Assembly (NCBI GenBank): GCA_034432555.1
Contig: DAOUBW010000040.1
Coordinates: 62,001-126,000, forward strand
Reading direction: 5' to 3'
Origin: CP2-2F sp034432555
GTDB taxonomy: Bacteria > Chloroflexota > Anaerolineae > Aggregatilineales > UBA2796
Length of the DNA: 64,000 nt
Positions within the stretch are counted from its first letter, which is position 1; every line of letters starts with the position of its first letter. Under the pieces are notes generated by a model, which saw only the letters and a list, made by a program, of their open reading frames with translations, was not told the DNA's origin and searched no databases. A program made the translations under genes and the position numbers. This document shows, one piece after another, positions 47,857-56,875 of this stretch.

Positions 47857-48446
47857 CCAACGCACGGCAAGCGCGCGCACGGCAGCTCGGCTTAACACAC
47901 GCCACGGCTGAGGCTTACTACCATCGCGGCTTGCTTGCCTACAAAAATCGGGATATGGAGAATGCCATCCTCGACCTTTCAGAGGCGATCTATTATGATC
48001 GGCGCTATGCTGAGTACTACGCTACACGCGGTATCTTCTACATCGAGGACAACAAACTGGCTGAGGCAGAAGCAGACCTTGCGTTTGCCCTCAAGCTGAA
48101 CAAGCGCCTGTGGTTGGCACACTTTGGGCTTGGCGTGCTGCGCTACAAGCAAGATGAATATGCCGCCGCCCATGAACACTTTTTGCAGGCAACCCGCCAT
48201 CCAAACGCCAAGCCTGAAGCGTGGTTTTATCTGGCGGTGACACACTACCTGCTCGATAACCTGATTGAAGCACTACAAGCTGTTGAACGGGCGCTGAACG
48301 GCTTCCATCAAGCAGATAAACGCCACGCGGAGGCGCGCCGCTGGAAGGCAGAGATCGAAAAAGTGCTGGCAGAGCGTGCGCCCAAGCCGCCACCTTCCGA
48401 AAGTTCAGCGAAGGGCAGGCGCGGCAAACGCGCTACCGAAGCCTGA
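47853..48446 (+). CDS. TPR-repeat protein
   Basis: 197 residues with about three to four tetratricopeptide repeats (about 20-150; AYYHRGLLAYKNRDMENAI, YYATRGIFYIEDNKLAEAE, HFGLGVLRYKQDEYAAA) and a basic tail ending in SAKGRRGKR. The ATG overlaps the kinase stop by 4 bases, so it belongs to the kinase operon and may act as a scaffold. Its 3' end overlaps the convergent gene by 14 bases. Confidence 0.88.
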   Translation: MTNARQARARQLGLTHATAEAYYHRGLLAYKNRDMENAILDLSEAIYYDRRYAEYYATRGIFYIEDNKLAEAEADLAFALKLNKRLWLAHFGLGVLRYKQDEYAAAHEHFLQATRHPNAKPEAWFYLAVTHYLLDNLIEALQAVERALNGFHQADKRHAEARRWKAEIEKVLAERAPKPPPSESSAKGRRGKRATEA

Positions 48447-48831
48447 TCAGGGCTGCTGCGGCACCCAGCAGCACGCCAGCCGCCGCCCAAATCGGTGTGC
48501 GCGCCGCCATGCCCAAAATGGTTGCTAAGGGATAATCTGGCACGGCGTGAGCATGGATCGCCGTCTTAAGAAACATCAGCCCTGCCGCTGCAAGCGCCGC
48601 ACCACTGCCGCTTAAAGCGCCGATCAGCGCGTAGCGCACAGCGCGCCGCAGCCTGCCAAGCACAGAATAGGCATACAGCATGTGCGTGACACCTAGCAAG
48701 GCAAGGCACACGCCCATCACCGCCACGCTCAGAATGCCGTTGTCTTCCAGCGAGAGCCATACAAAGACGATCAGCCCGCCCAATAAAGTCATCAATGCCA
48801 GCCAGCGCGGACGTTTGTGTGCTATCTCCAT
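48433..48831 (-). CDS. Small four-helix membrane protein, unknown
   Basis: 132 residues with four hydrophobic helices (about 12-30, 35-53, 66-87, 110-130). No family recognised. ATG at 48831. Convergent with the TPR gene and divergent from the glycosidase. Low information content makes any function speculative. Confidence 0.6.
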   Translation of the reverse strand: MEIAHKRPRWLALMTLLGGLIVFVWLSLEDNGILSVAVMGVCLALLGVTHMLYAYSVLGRLRRAVRYALIGALSGSGAALAAAGLMFLKTAIHAHAVPDYPLATILGMAARTPIWAAAGVLLGAAAALIRLR

Positions 48832-48849
48832 AGGCTGAGTGTAACAAAC

Positions 48850-48879
48850 TTCACCGTCTACGCCAGAATGCGGTACACT
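48850..48879 (+). promoter_or_regulatory. Candidate promoter of the glycosidase/TIR pair
   Basis: TTCACC (48850-48855), 18-base spacer, TACACT (48874-48879), 33 bases before ATG 48912. Confidence 0.45.
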
Positions 48880-48911
48880 TTTGTTTAAGGTTGGTAACTG
48901 GGTACAGGCTG

Positions 48912-50282
48912 ATGACTTTTTGCCGTCAAAAGAGCGCTCAGCAGCGCTTCTGCATCATTTTGATCTTCCTCTTTAGCACACTGCTTGCCTATGTACCAAG
49001 CGCTGCACAGGAGGAAACGACGCACATCGGCTATGGCATTCACTACGGACCGAACACCAATGTTTCGACTGACTGGGTGATGCGGCTTGGTGTGGATTGG
49101 GTGAAGGTCTACACGCTGGACTCAGCCTACGCCTTTCCCGGCAAGCGCATTCTCTACCGCTTTGACATGGGCTATCCCGATAACTGGGAACAGTTTCGCC
49201 AGAACATCGCCGCCAAAACACGCGCCATCGCCGCCGCGCCCATCGAGGCAGTCGAGATTCACAACGAGCCGAATCTGAGCATTGAGTGGGGCGGCAGACA
49301 GCCGAACGCTTGGCAATACGTCCAGATGCTGCGCGTTGCTTACACCACCATCAAGAGCATTAAGCCGAGCCTGATTGTTGTCTCCGGCGGCTTAGCGCCA
49401 ACCGTGACCACGCCAGATCGCATGGCAGTTAGCGATCTTGAATATGCCCGCGAAATGTTCGAGAACGGCGCCGGGCGCTATTTCGATGCCTTCGGCTATC
49501 ATCCCTATGGCTACAATTTGCCGCCTGAAGCCGATCCCTTAGGCGCACAGCCGTTGGTCTTTCGGCGCACCGAACTGATCCGCGCCCTGATGGAAGAATA
49601 CGGCATTTACAAGCAAATCTGGCTGACTGAGTTCGGCTGGCTGCGCGATCCGCGTGAGGATGGCTTCCAGTGCAGCACGGCTGACCCTGCTTTTAGCGGT
49701 TTTGCGTGGATGGCGGTTAGTGGCGCGCAGCAGGCAGATTATCTGGTGCGCGCCTTTGACTATGCTCATAAAAACTGGGCATGGGCAGGTCCGATGTTTG
49801 TGTGGAACATGAATTGGCAGCAAATGGACTGGCTAGAGCCGTGCAACCATATGCGTTGGTTCGGCTTGCTTCGGCGCAATGGCGAGCCAACGGCTGCCTA
49901 CAGCGCCTTGCAGCGGATGCGCCGCTACCCAAGCCGCTATGTGCCGCGCCTATGGCTGGAAAGCGATCCCCTGATGGCGGATATTTCGCTCTTTTGCCCC
50001 GAACGGCTGCAACTTGGCACTTTCACTGTGCATAATATCGGCTATCCTTCTAGTGTGGAGCTGACGATTTTACCGGTCAACAATGGAGCGTTGTTCATCG
50101 AGGTTGATCCGCCAAGGGCGCGGCTTGGGCAAAGCGTCAAAGTCTATGTGAATGCGCTTAACCTGAAGCACCCTGGTCAGTATCCTATCTACGTGAACAT
50201 CCGCGCTACCATTGGCGGGCGAGTCGTTTCGCAGAGTGTGCAAGGCTACGTGACAGCGTGGCACCGTGAAGGAAGTTGTTGA
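48912..50282 (+). CDS. Secreted TIM-barrel glycoside hydrolase (clan A-like)
   Basis: 456 residues from ATG 48912. Signal peptide about 1-33. A TIM-barrel of the GH5/GH39 clan-A type spans about 40-330: acid/base Glu119 in IHNEPNLS and nucleophile Glu240 in IWLTEFGW, the expected strand 4 and strand 7 residues. GYHPYGY and FVWNMNW are further barrel-end signatures. A C-terminal beta-domain (about 350-455) follows. Retaining cleavage of a surface or plant-type polysaccharide is likely; the substrate is unknown. The following TIR gene starts 5 bases downstream. Confidence 0.87.
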   Translation: MTFCRQKSAQQRFCIILIFLFSTLLAYVPSAAQEETTHIGYGIHYGPNTNVSTDWVMRLGVDWVKVYTLDSAYAFPGKRILYRFDMGYPDNWEQFRQNIAAKTRAIAAAPIEAVEIHNEPNLSIEWGGRQPNAWQYVQMLRVAYTTIKSIKPSLIVVSGGLAPTVTTPDRMAVSDLEYAREMFENGAGRYFDAFGYHPYGYNLPPEADPLGAQPLVFRRTELIRALMEEYGIYKQIWLTEFGWLRDPREDGFQCSTADPAFSGFAWMAVSGAQQADYLVRAFDYAHKNWAWAGPMFVWNMNWQQMDWLEPCNHMRWFGLLRRNGEPTAAYSALQRMRRYPSRYVPRLWLESDPLMADISLFCPERLQLGTFTVHNIGYPSSVELTILPVNNGALFIEVDPPRARLGQSVKVYVNALNLKHPGQYPIYVNIRATIGGRVVSQSVQGYVTAWHREGSC

Positions 50283-50287
50283 AGTCT

Positions 50288-51079
50288 ATGACCGTCTACA
50301 TCTGCTATTGTTATTCCGATACGCGCTTGGCGAATAAAATTGCCCTCGACCTGCTGCGGCGCGGCTTGAACATCTGGATCGATCAATCGGCGGAAGGGGT
50401 GAGCACCGAAACACGCCGCCTTGATCAGGTGCAGGGCATTATCGAATCCGATCAATTTGTGCTGATCCTCTCGCCAACGACCATTACCAGCGAGGAGACT
50501 TTTGATCAGGTGCGCGTCGCGCTGGAGCGCAAACGCCCAATCATTGTGGCACAGCGGCAGGAAACCGAACTGCTGCGCGCTCAAGCGCCGCTGCTGAAGG
50601 GCGCACCAGTCATTGATTTTAGCCGTGCGCGCTATGATGAGGCACTGCGAGAACTGATCGCTATGGTCGGCGGCGATCCGGACGTTGCGCCTGATGAAAA
50701 CCTGGTGGATGCCGAAGAAGCGGCACAATGGCTGCCCGGCGAATGGCGGTTGCGCTTTGAGAACTCGCGCAATGGCACCTACGGCGAAGGGCAGTTCCTC
50801 TTTGAGGCGAGCGGTAAGGCGATTGGCTTGGTGATCATTGAGGAAGAGGGCTTGCCAATGGAGATGCAGATCCTAGGGCAGTGGTGGCTGATGGACAACC
50901 GCTTTTCTGTACAGGGCGAATCCAAGATGAAAGTGCCCGTTGAGGACGCTGTGCTGCCAGAGCGTTTCACCTATTCGCTGGCACTGCGCGTGGTTGAACT
51001 CTCGCGCAATGAGATCAAGCTGTCTTCATCAGTGGGCGATCAGGTCATTTTCAGCCGACTGGGCGAGAGCCAACCCTAA
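50288..51079 (+). CDS. TIR-domain protein with C-terminal beta-barrel-like region
   Basis: 263 residues. The TIR domain covers residues 1-115 (VYICYCYSDTRLANKIALD, GLNIWIDQSAEG, SDQFVLILSPTTITSEETF, VALERKRPIIVAQ). The C-terminal part (about 145-263; WLPGEWRLRFENSRNGTYGEG, LGQWWLMDNRFSVQGE) resembles a lipocalin-like barrel. At the usual NADase Glu position the helix EETFDQVRVAL appears to have Gln, suggesting a non-catalytic interaction TIR; this is by-eye alignment. ATG 50288 with GGAAG upstream. Linked to the glycosidase gene; no obvious defence partner nearby. Confidence 0.82.
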   Translation: MTVYICYCYSDTRLANKIALDLLRRGLNIWIDQSAEGVSTETRRLDQVQGIIESDQFVLILSPTTITSEETFDQVRVALERKRPIIVAQRQETELLRAQAPLLKGAPVIDFSRARYDEALRELIAMVGGDPDVAPDENLVDAEEAAQWLPGEWRLRFENSRNGTYGEGQFLFEASGKAIGLVIIEEEGLPMEMQILGQWWLMDNRFSVQGESKMKVPVEDAVLPERFTYSLALRVVELSRNEIKLSSSVGDQVIFSRLGESQP

Positions 51080-51106
51080 TAGGCGCTTAGAAGGGATTTA
51101 CATGCC

Positions 51107-51135
51107 GCCCATACCGTGCTAAATGCGGTGTGGGC
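51107..51135 (+). terminator. Hairpin after the TIR gene
   Basis: GCCCATACCG (51107-51116) pairs with CGGTGTGGGC (51126-51135) with one wobble over a 9-base loop. No T-run, so the terminator role is inferred from position. Confidence 0.5.
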
Positions 51136-51207
51136 AGGTTGATTCAGAGGCATACCCAAGTGTTCAATGTGCGCGCTTGTGAACTTTTGCGCCAACCTGA
51201 AAGGTGG

Positions 51208-51213
51208 TATAGT
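51208..51213 (+). promoter_or_regulatory. -10 element of the Liv operon
   Basis: TATAGT, with a weak TTTTGC 17 bases upstream. It lies about 57 bases before the binding-protein start. Confidence 0.4.
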
Positions 51214-51270
51214 TGAGCGTGGTATTCCTACCAAGAAAAGTTTGGCAAAAATACGTGGAGGAACCTCAAA

Positions 51271-52500
51271 ATGCTTCGTCGAATGATCGTTTTTTCAACA
51301 GTTTTAGTGCTGGCATTTATGGCGCTTTCAGGCGCCGCCAGCAGCGCACGCGCTCAGGATACCCTGATCATCGGCTTGCTGAGCGACCAAACCGGCGCTT
51401 TGCAGCAGTATGGCAAGGAACTTGAGCAGGGCTTCATGCTCGGCTTGAAGTATGCCACCGAAGGCAGCATGGAAGTAGCAGGGCGCAAAATTGAAGTGTT
51501 GGTGCGTGATACGCAGAGCAACCCAGCCACTGGCGCCAGCCAAGCCCGCGAGTTGATTGAGCGCGATGGCGCCGAAATCTTGGTTGGCGCGCCTAGCTCT
51601 GGCGTGGCGCTGCAATTGCAGCAGGTGGCTGCTGACCTCGAAGTGATCCTGATGGCTGGTCCCGCCGCCTCACCGGCGATCACTGGTGCAAACTTCCATC
51701 CGAATACCTTCCGCGCTTGCCGCAACACCACACAGGACTTCCTCGCGCTGACCACCGTCCTGAAAGATACCGGTGTCAAGAAGGTTGTCATTCTCGCTGC
51801 TGACTACGACTTTGGGCGCAGCTCAGCCGCCGCCGCCGAAGCCGCTTACACGGGCATTGGCTTGGAGATCGCACAGACGATCTACGCGCCGCTGAACACG
51901 ACCGACTTTACGGCAGTCTTGCAGCAGGTGCTGGCAAGCGGCGCGGACGCCTTGCAGCCGATCTGGGCAGGCGACACAAGCGTGGCGCTCTTTAAGCAGA
52001 TCAGCGAATTGGGCGTGTTGGATAAGATGATCCTGATCACCTCCTTCAACTCTAACCCGATCACCAAGGCTGCCTCAACTGAAGGCGAAGTGGGCGGCAT
52101 TGGCTCGATGGTCTATCACTACACACTGCCGACCAACCCAATCAATGACTGGTTGGTTGAAAACCACAAGGCAGACTATAACGGCGAAGTGCCAGACCTG
52201 TTCACCGAGTGTGGTTTTGCCACTGCACAGGCAGTGGTTGCCGCGCTGACGGAGACTGAGGGTGATACCGAAGTTGCGGGTATGATCGAAGCACTGGAAG
52301 GCTTGGAATGGGAAGGTCCGCGTGGCACGTACCTGCTGCGCGCCTCTGATCATCAAGTGATGCTGCCGATCTACATCGTGCGCTTAGTCAACCTGACCGA
52401 TCCTGACTTCAAATTCTTTGAACTGGTGCGCGAAGTGCCAGCCGAGTTTGTCACGCCGCCGTGTGCCTTGCCAGAGGCATATGCTGAACGCTGCAAATAA
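51271..52500 (+). CDS. livK: Branched-chain amino acid ABC transporter substrate-binding protein
   Basis: 409 residues, Leu/Ile/Val-type family (peripla_BP_6). Signal peptide about 1-28 ending SARAQD. Hallmarks: IGLLSDQTGALQQYGKELEQG at the N-terminus, LIERDGAEILVGAPSSGVA, and AADYDFGRSSAAAAEAAYTGIG. GGAGG precedes ATG 51271. First gene of the import operon; the ligand may be an amino acid, amide or aromatic compound. Confidence 0.92.
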   Translation: MLRRMIVFSTVLVLAFMALSGAASSARAQDTLIIGLLSDQTGALQQYGKELEQGFMLGLKYATEGSMEVAGRKIEVLVRDTQSNPATGASQARELIERDGAEILVGAPSSGVALQLQQVAADLEVILMAGPAASPAITGANFHPNTFRACRNTTQDFLALTTVLKDTGVKKVVILAADYDFGRSSAAAAEAAYTGIGLEIAQTIYAPLNTTDFTAVLQQVLASGADALQPIWAGDTSVALFKQISELGVLDKMILITSFNSNPITKAASTEGEVGGIGSMVYHYTLPTNPINDWLVENHKADYNGEVPDLFTECGFATAQAVVAALTETEGDTEVAGMIEALEGLEWEGPRGTYLLRASDHQVMLPIYIVRLVNLTDPDFKFFELVREVPAEFVTPPCALPEAYAERCK

Positions 52501-52532
52501 AGCGTTCGTTCGCACAAACTAATCCTATCGGT

Positions 52533-52554
52533 GCGGCGCGGGCAACTGCGCCGC
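52533..52554 (+). terminator. GC hairpin between livK and livG
   Basis: GCGGCGC (52533-52539) and GCGCCGC (52548-52554) form a perfect stem with an 8-base loop. No T-run follows. It may protect the livK transcript or partly terminate after it. Confidence 0.55.
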
Positions 52555-52595
52555 GTCTGTAAATTATGCTCCCACAGCGCAAAATACGTTTAGGC

Positions 52596-53411
52596 ATGAA
52601 AGAACACACGATGGCAGCAGGCGAACCCATTTTAGAGTGCCGTCACCTTCGCAAAGAGTTTGGCGGACTAGTCGCCGTGAATGACGTCAGCTTGCGCGTA
52701 GAGCGCGGGCGCGTCCATTCCATTATCGGACCGAATGGCGCGGGCAAAACCACCCTCATGAACCTGATCAGCGGCATTTATAAGCCCACACGCGGCGAGG
52801 TGTTCTTCAAAGGGCAGCCCATCACCGCTGTGCCGCTGCATCGGCGCGCCCATATGGGCATTGGGCGCTCTTTCCAGATCACAAACATCTTCCCGAACCT
52901 GACCGTGTTAGAAAATGTGCGGCTTGCCGTCCAAGCGCGCAGTACGGCAAATTTCAACGTGCTGCGCCGCGCCTATAGCTATGGCGATTTCATCGCAGAG
53001 GCGATGCGCGCCATTCAAGAGGTCGGCTTGGCGCCCGTCGCCGCGATGCTTGCCAGCGCGCTGCCACACGGTGGCAAACGCAAACTAGAACTGGCGATTC
53101 TGTTAGCGGGCGCGCCGGAATTGCTCATCCTAGATGAGCCAACCGCCGGCGTTGCCTCTGAGCAGGTGCGCGAGATGATCGGCAACATTGGGCAGATCAG
53201 AAGGCAAGCTGACCGCACTATCCTCATTGTGGAACACAACATGAACCTCGTCATGAACGTTTCGGACTACATCACCGTGATGCACTTAGGCAGCGTGCTG
53301 GCGGAAGGCACACCCTCCGAGATTGCCACTAACAAGACCGTACAGAGCGCCTACTTAGGTGAACTCTACAGTGATGTGATGGATAAAGCGGCGGGAGGCG
53401 ACCATGAGTGA
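52596..53411 (+). CDS. livG: Branched-chain amino acid ABC transporter ATP-binding protein LivG
   Basis: About 271 residues. Walker A GPNGAGKTT, Walker B LLILDEP, switch His in IVEHNMNLV. The ABC signature is changed from LSxGQ to LPHGGKRK, still functional-looking. The extra C-terminal helix typical of LivG ends YLGELYSD. Starts at 52566, 52596 and 52611 are all possible; the RBS evidence is weak and 52596 is a compromise. Overlaps livF by 8 bases. Confidence 0.93.
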   Translation: MKEHTMAAGEPILECRHLRKEFGGLVAVNDVSLRVERGRVHSIIGPNGAGKTTLMNLISGIYKPTRGEVFFKGQPITAVPLHRRAHMGIGRSFQITNIFPNLTVLENVRLAVQARSTANFNVLRRAYSYGDFIAEAMRAIQEVGLAPVAAMLASALPHGGKRKLELAILLAGAPELLILDEPTAGVASEQVREMIGNIGQIRRQADRTILIVEHNMNLVMNVSDYITVMHLGSVLAEGTPSEIATNKTVQSAYLGELYSDVMDKAAGGDHE

Positions 53412-54111
53412 GCCTGTGTTGGAAGTACGCGGTATCCACACCTACATTGGACAGTTTCACATCTTGGAAGGCGTTTCGCTGAGCGTGCCAAAGGGCAGCA
53501 TCACCGTGCTGCTTGGGCGCAACGGCGCCGGCAAAACAACCACACTCAAAAGCATCATGGGCATTACGCCGCCGCGTGAGGGTGAGGTGATCTTCGACGG
53601 GCAGAAGTTGGCAGGCAAGGCGTCCTTCACTATCGCCAAGCTAGGCATTGGCTACGTGCCAGAGCATCGCGCTATCTTCCGCGACCTGACCGTTGCCGAA
53701 AATTTGCAAATTGCCGAACGGCGTAAGGGTGATCTTGCCACACGCCAAGACTTCATCTTTGAACTGTTTCCCGACCTGAAGAAGCTCTACAAATTAGCGG
53801 GCGGCAACCTCAGCGGCGGTCAGCAGCAGATGCTTGCCATTGCGCGGGCATTGGTGCCAGAAAACCGCTTGCTGCTGATTGACGAGCCAAGCGAAGGCTT
53901 AGCGCCTGTCATCATCGAGGCACTGATGAATGCTATTCGGCGCTTGGCGCAAGATGCAACCGTGCTGCTGGTTGAACAGAACTTCCGCATGGCGAGCCGC
54001 CTAGCAGATCGCTATGTGATTATAGACGATGGCGCCAGCGTGCAAAGCGGCATGATGACGGATTTGGTCAACGATCAGGCAACCATTCAGCGCTATTTAG
54101 GCGCCGCTTAG
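53404..54111 (+). CDS. livF: Branched-chain amino acid ABC transporter ATP-binding protein LivF
   Basis: 235 residues. Walker A GRNGAGKTT, signature LSGGQQQ, Walker B LLLIDEPSEGLAP, switch in LVEQNFRMA. It pairs with LivG to power the LivHM channel. ATG 53404 lies inside the end of livG, indicating coupling. Confidence 0.95.
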   Translation: MSEPVLEVRGIHTYIGQFHILEGVSLSVPKGSITVLLGRNGAGKTTTLKSIMGITPPREGEVIFDGQKLAGKASFTIAKLGIGYVPEHRAIFRDLTVAENLQIAERRKGDLATRQDFIFELFPDLKKLYKLAGGNLSGGQQQMLAIARALVPENRLLLIDEPSEGLAPVIIEALMNAIRRLAQDATVLLVEQNFRMASRLADRYVIIDDGASVQSGMMTDLVNDQATIQRYLGAA

Positions 54112-54127
54112 GAGTTCAGCACGTGCT

Positions 54128-54688
54128 ATGGTCGATCACCAGCGCCTCTACACCGCCGATGATCTGGCAGCCTTGCCCGCGGACGGATCGCGCTATGCAT
54201 TGGTGCATGGGGCGCTGATCACAATGCCACCTACAGGGGATATTCACGGCGAGATTACGCTTGCCCTCAGTTTGCTGATCGGCAACTTTGTGCGTGCGAA
54301 CCGCCTAGGGCGAATCTATGCCGCAGAGACGGGCTTCAAGCTAACGAGCAACCCTGACACTGTACTGGCTGCCGATTTCGCCTTCATCACACAGGCGCGG
54401 GTCGTGCCACGTGAGGGCGGTTTCTTGCCCATCGCGCCCGATCTGGCGGTCGAAGTTGCCTCACCGAGCAACACGCGCTTGGAACTGCAAGAGAAAATCG
54501 CGCTGTACTTTCGGGCAGGCACACGCCAAGTCTGGATTGTCTATCCACGTGCGCGGTCGGTCTATGTATATATGGCAGAGGATCAGGTGACCATCTATAG
54601 CGCTAAAGGCGTGATCAGCGGTGGCGACCTGCTGCCAAACTTCAGCTTGCCCGTCGCCCAGATTTTCGCCGTGCTGGACGAGCCGTAA
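54128..54688 (+). CDS. Uma2-family (DUF820) PD-(D/E)XK nuclease-like protein
   Basis: 186 residues matching the Uma2 family: YTADDLAALPADGSRYALVHGAL, the Asp in LAADFAFI, the Glu in DLAVEVASPSNT, and a downstream Lys in ELQEKIALYF that complete a PD-(D/E)XK-like core. The biological role of the family is poorly known. It is inserted between livF and livH, 16 and 30 bases from them, in the same direction. Confidence 0.9.
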   Translation: MVDHQRLYTADDLAALPADGSRYALVHGALITMPPTGDIHGEITLALSLLIGNFVRANRLGRIYAAETGFKLTSNPDTVLAADFAFITQARVVPREGGFLPIAPDLAVEVASPSNTRLELQEKIALYFRAGTRQVWIVYPRARSVYVYMAEDQVTIYSAKGVISGGDLLPNFSLPVAQIFAVLDEP

Positions 54689-54718
54689 CTATTCATTGAT
54701 GCACAAAAGGATTTTTGC

Positions 54719-55774
54719 ATGACCGGTATTTTTTCACGCGACAAACGCAGTTCGCTGATCGCTATCGGCGTTATTCTGATCGGCTTGCTGCTTTTTAGCC
54801 TGCTCACGACGGGCAACCTCAATTTGATCGGCACGGAAGGCGTTGGCGCCTATGCCAGCACCATCAACGCGGGCGATTTCAGCATCACGCTGCTTTCGGG
54901 CTTGCTGCGTGGCATGTTGCTGTTTCTGGTTGCCTCAGGCTTATCCATCGTCTTTGGTTTGATGGATGTGCTGAACTTCGCACAGGGCGGCTACTTCATG
55001 ATCGGCGCCTATATCGCCTATGAGGTGCATCACACGCCTGCCATCATTGCTGCCGTGCCAGATGGTAACCTGCGCTTTCTGTTGGGCGTGCTGCTGGCGA
55101 TTGCCGTTGGCGGCGCGTTGGGCGCTGTGTTAGAGCGCGGCTTACTACGTCCGCTGTATGCACGTCCGCTGTTCCAATTGGTGATCACCTTTGGCGTCTC
55201 AATCCTGCTCTTAGAGGCAGTCAAGCTGATATGGGGCGTCTCGCCACGCAGTTGGTCAACTGTTTTTGGCTTGAATGAAGGATCATTCCAGCTTTTTGGG
55301 CAGCAATTCAGCGTCTATCGGCTGTTCGTGATCGCGGTTGGGTTTGCCTTGATCATCGCCGTGGCGCTTTTGTTGCAGCGCACACGGATCGGGATTGTCA
55401 TCCGTGCCGGGGTGCAAGATAGCCAGATGGTAGAGGCGCTTGGCATCAACGTGCGGGCTGTCTTTACCGCCGTCTTTACGCTTGGCTGCGCGCTGGCAAC
55501 ACTGGGCGGGGCGGTGGCTGCGCCGTTCTTGGGCGCCTCACTCGGCTTAAGCACAGAGTTTTTGCTCGGTGCGGTGGCAGCCGTGGTGCTGGGCGGCTTG
55601 GGCAGCTATGAAGGGACTGCCATTGCCAGCCTGCTGGTTGGCATTACGCAAGCGGTCATTGCCAAGTTTGGCGTGCAATACCTTAATCAGCCGGTGTGGG
55701 AGAGCCTTTCGCCCATGATTCTATTGGCGTTGGTGCTGCTGCTACGCCCAAGCGGCTTGTTTGGCAAGGAGTGA
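54719..55774 (+). CDS. livH: Branched-chain amino acid ABC transporter permease LivH
   Basis: 351 residues with about nine helices. Family core: SGLSIVFGLMDVLNFAQGGYFMIGAY, the EAA-like loop around VEALGINVRAVF, and VVLGGLGSYEGTAIASLLVG. An N-terminal hydrophobic segment and a loop of about 35 residues precede the core. AAAAGGA lies before the ATG. Channel subunit with LivM. Confidence 0.93.
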   Translation: MTGIFSRDKRSSLIAIGVILIGLLLFSLLTTGNLNLIGTEGVGAYASTINAGDFSITLLSGLLRGMLLFLVASGLSIVFGLMDVLNFAQGGYFMIGAYIAYEVHHTPAIIAAVPDGNLRFLLGVLLAIAVGGALGAVLERGLLRPLYARPLFQLVITFGVSILLLEAVKLIWGVSPRSWSTVFGLNEGSFQLFGQQFSVYRLFVIAVGFALIIAVALLLQRTRIGIVIRAGVQDSQMVEALGINVRAVFTAVFTLGCALATLGGAVAAPFLGASLGLSTEFLLGAVAAVVLGGLGSYEGTAIASLLVGITQAVIAKFGVQYLNQPVWESLSPMILLALVLLLRPSGLFGKE

Positions 55775-55781
55775 GTGAGCC

Positions 55782-56873
55782 ATGCACATACAAAAAGGCT
55801 TTCAATGGCGCGCTGTGGGCAAAAACTGGCTGCTGATTGCTGCCTTCATCCTGCTGATCGTCTTTCCGTTCCTCGTCGGTGTGCTGACCAACACCGATCC
55901 GACGGCGCGGCGCGGACTATCCGTCTATTGGCAGGGCATCATGATCGAGCTGCTGATCTACGGCATCCTGACCATGAGCTACAACATCCTGTTTGGCTTC
56001 ACCGGCGTGATCTCGTTCGGACATGCGCTCTTTTTCGGCTTGGCGGGCTACCTGATGGGTGCCTTTCAGCGTGCGCCAGAGTTGGCAGACGGCGGCTTGT
56101 TGATCGGTATTCTGGTCGCATTGGTAGTTTGTGCAGGCATTGGGCTGCTGATCGGTGTGGCAACACTGCGCTTGAAGGGCGTCTATTTTGCCATTTTCAC
56201 GCTCGCTATTGCGGAGATGGTCTATATTTTCCTCAGCCGCTATGAATATACGGGCAGTGAAGATGGCTTCACACTTGCCGCCTTGCCTGAATGGTTCGAT
56301 CCAACGCGCAGCCGCCTCACCTTCTACTATATCGCCGCCGCGATCTTCGTCTTCACCTTCATTCTGATCCGCCGCCTGATGGAATCGCCTACCGGCGCCG
56401 TGCTGCTCGCCATCCGCGAGAATGAAAATCGGGCGCGCACCGTCGGCTTCAACACACTGACCTACAAGCTGATGGCAATTGTGTTAGCAGGCGTTTTGGC
56501 AGGTGTGGCGGGCATTCTGTTCACTCTGCTGAACAAGAAGGTAGGACCGGAAATGCTCGGCACCGCCTACACCGTCAATCCACTCTTGATGACGATCATC
56601 GGCGGTGCTGGCACACTGTTAGGTCCTGCCGTCGGTGCGATGGGCTTGCGCTTGTTGGAGTTGCAGTTGCGAAATGTGCAGATTCCGATTGGTGATGTAG
56701 TGCTGGATGTTGGGCGCATTCTGCCAATCATCTTAGGCGCAATCTTCATCTTGGTGGTGATCGTCTTTCCGTATGGGATTGTCGGCACCTTCACGCGCTG
56801 GCGCCTGAATCAGCAGGCGCGGGCTGCCGAACGGCTTGCTAAACAGACAGAGGCGCTCAAATCGGTCTCGTAA
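55782..56873 (+). CDS. livM: Branched-chain amino acid ABC transporter permease LivM
   Basis: 363 residues, about nine helices. Signatures SYNILFGFTGVISFGHALFF, IRENENRARTVGFN (ATPase-docking loop) and TIIGGAGTLLGPAVGA. It begins 7 bases after livH and ends 2 bases before the next ATPase. Confidence 0.93.
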   Translation: MHIQKGFQWRAVGKNWLLIAAFILLIVFPFLVGVLTNTDPTARRGLSVYWQGIMIELLIYGILTMSYNILFGFTGVISFGHALFFGLAGYLMGAFQRAPELADGGLLIGILVALVVCAGIGLLIGVATLRLKGVYFAIFTLAIAEMVYIFLSRYEYTGSEDGFTLAALPEWFDPTRSRLTFYYIAAAIFVFTFILIRRLMESPTGAVLLAIRENENRARTVGFNTLTYKLMAIVLAGVLAGVAGILFTLLNKKVGPEMLGTAYTVNPLLMTIIGGAGTLLGPAVGAMGLRLLELQLRNVQIPIGDVVLDVGRILPIILGAIFILVVIVFPYGIVGTFTRWRLNQQARAAERLAKQTEALKSVS

Positions 56874-56875
56874 AA

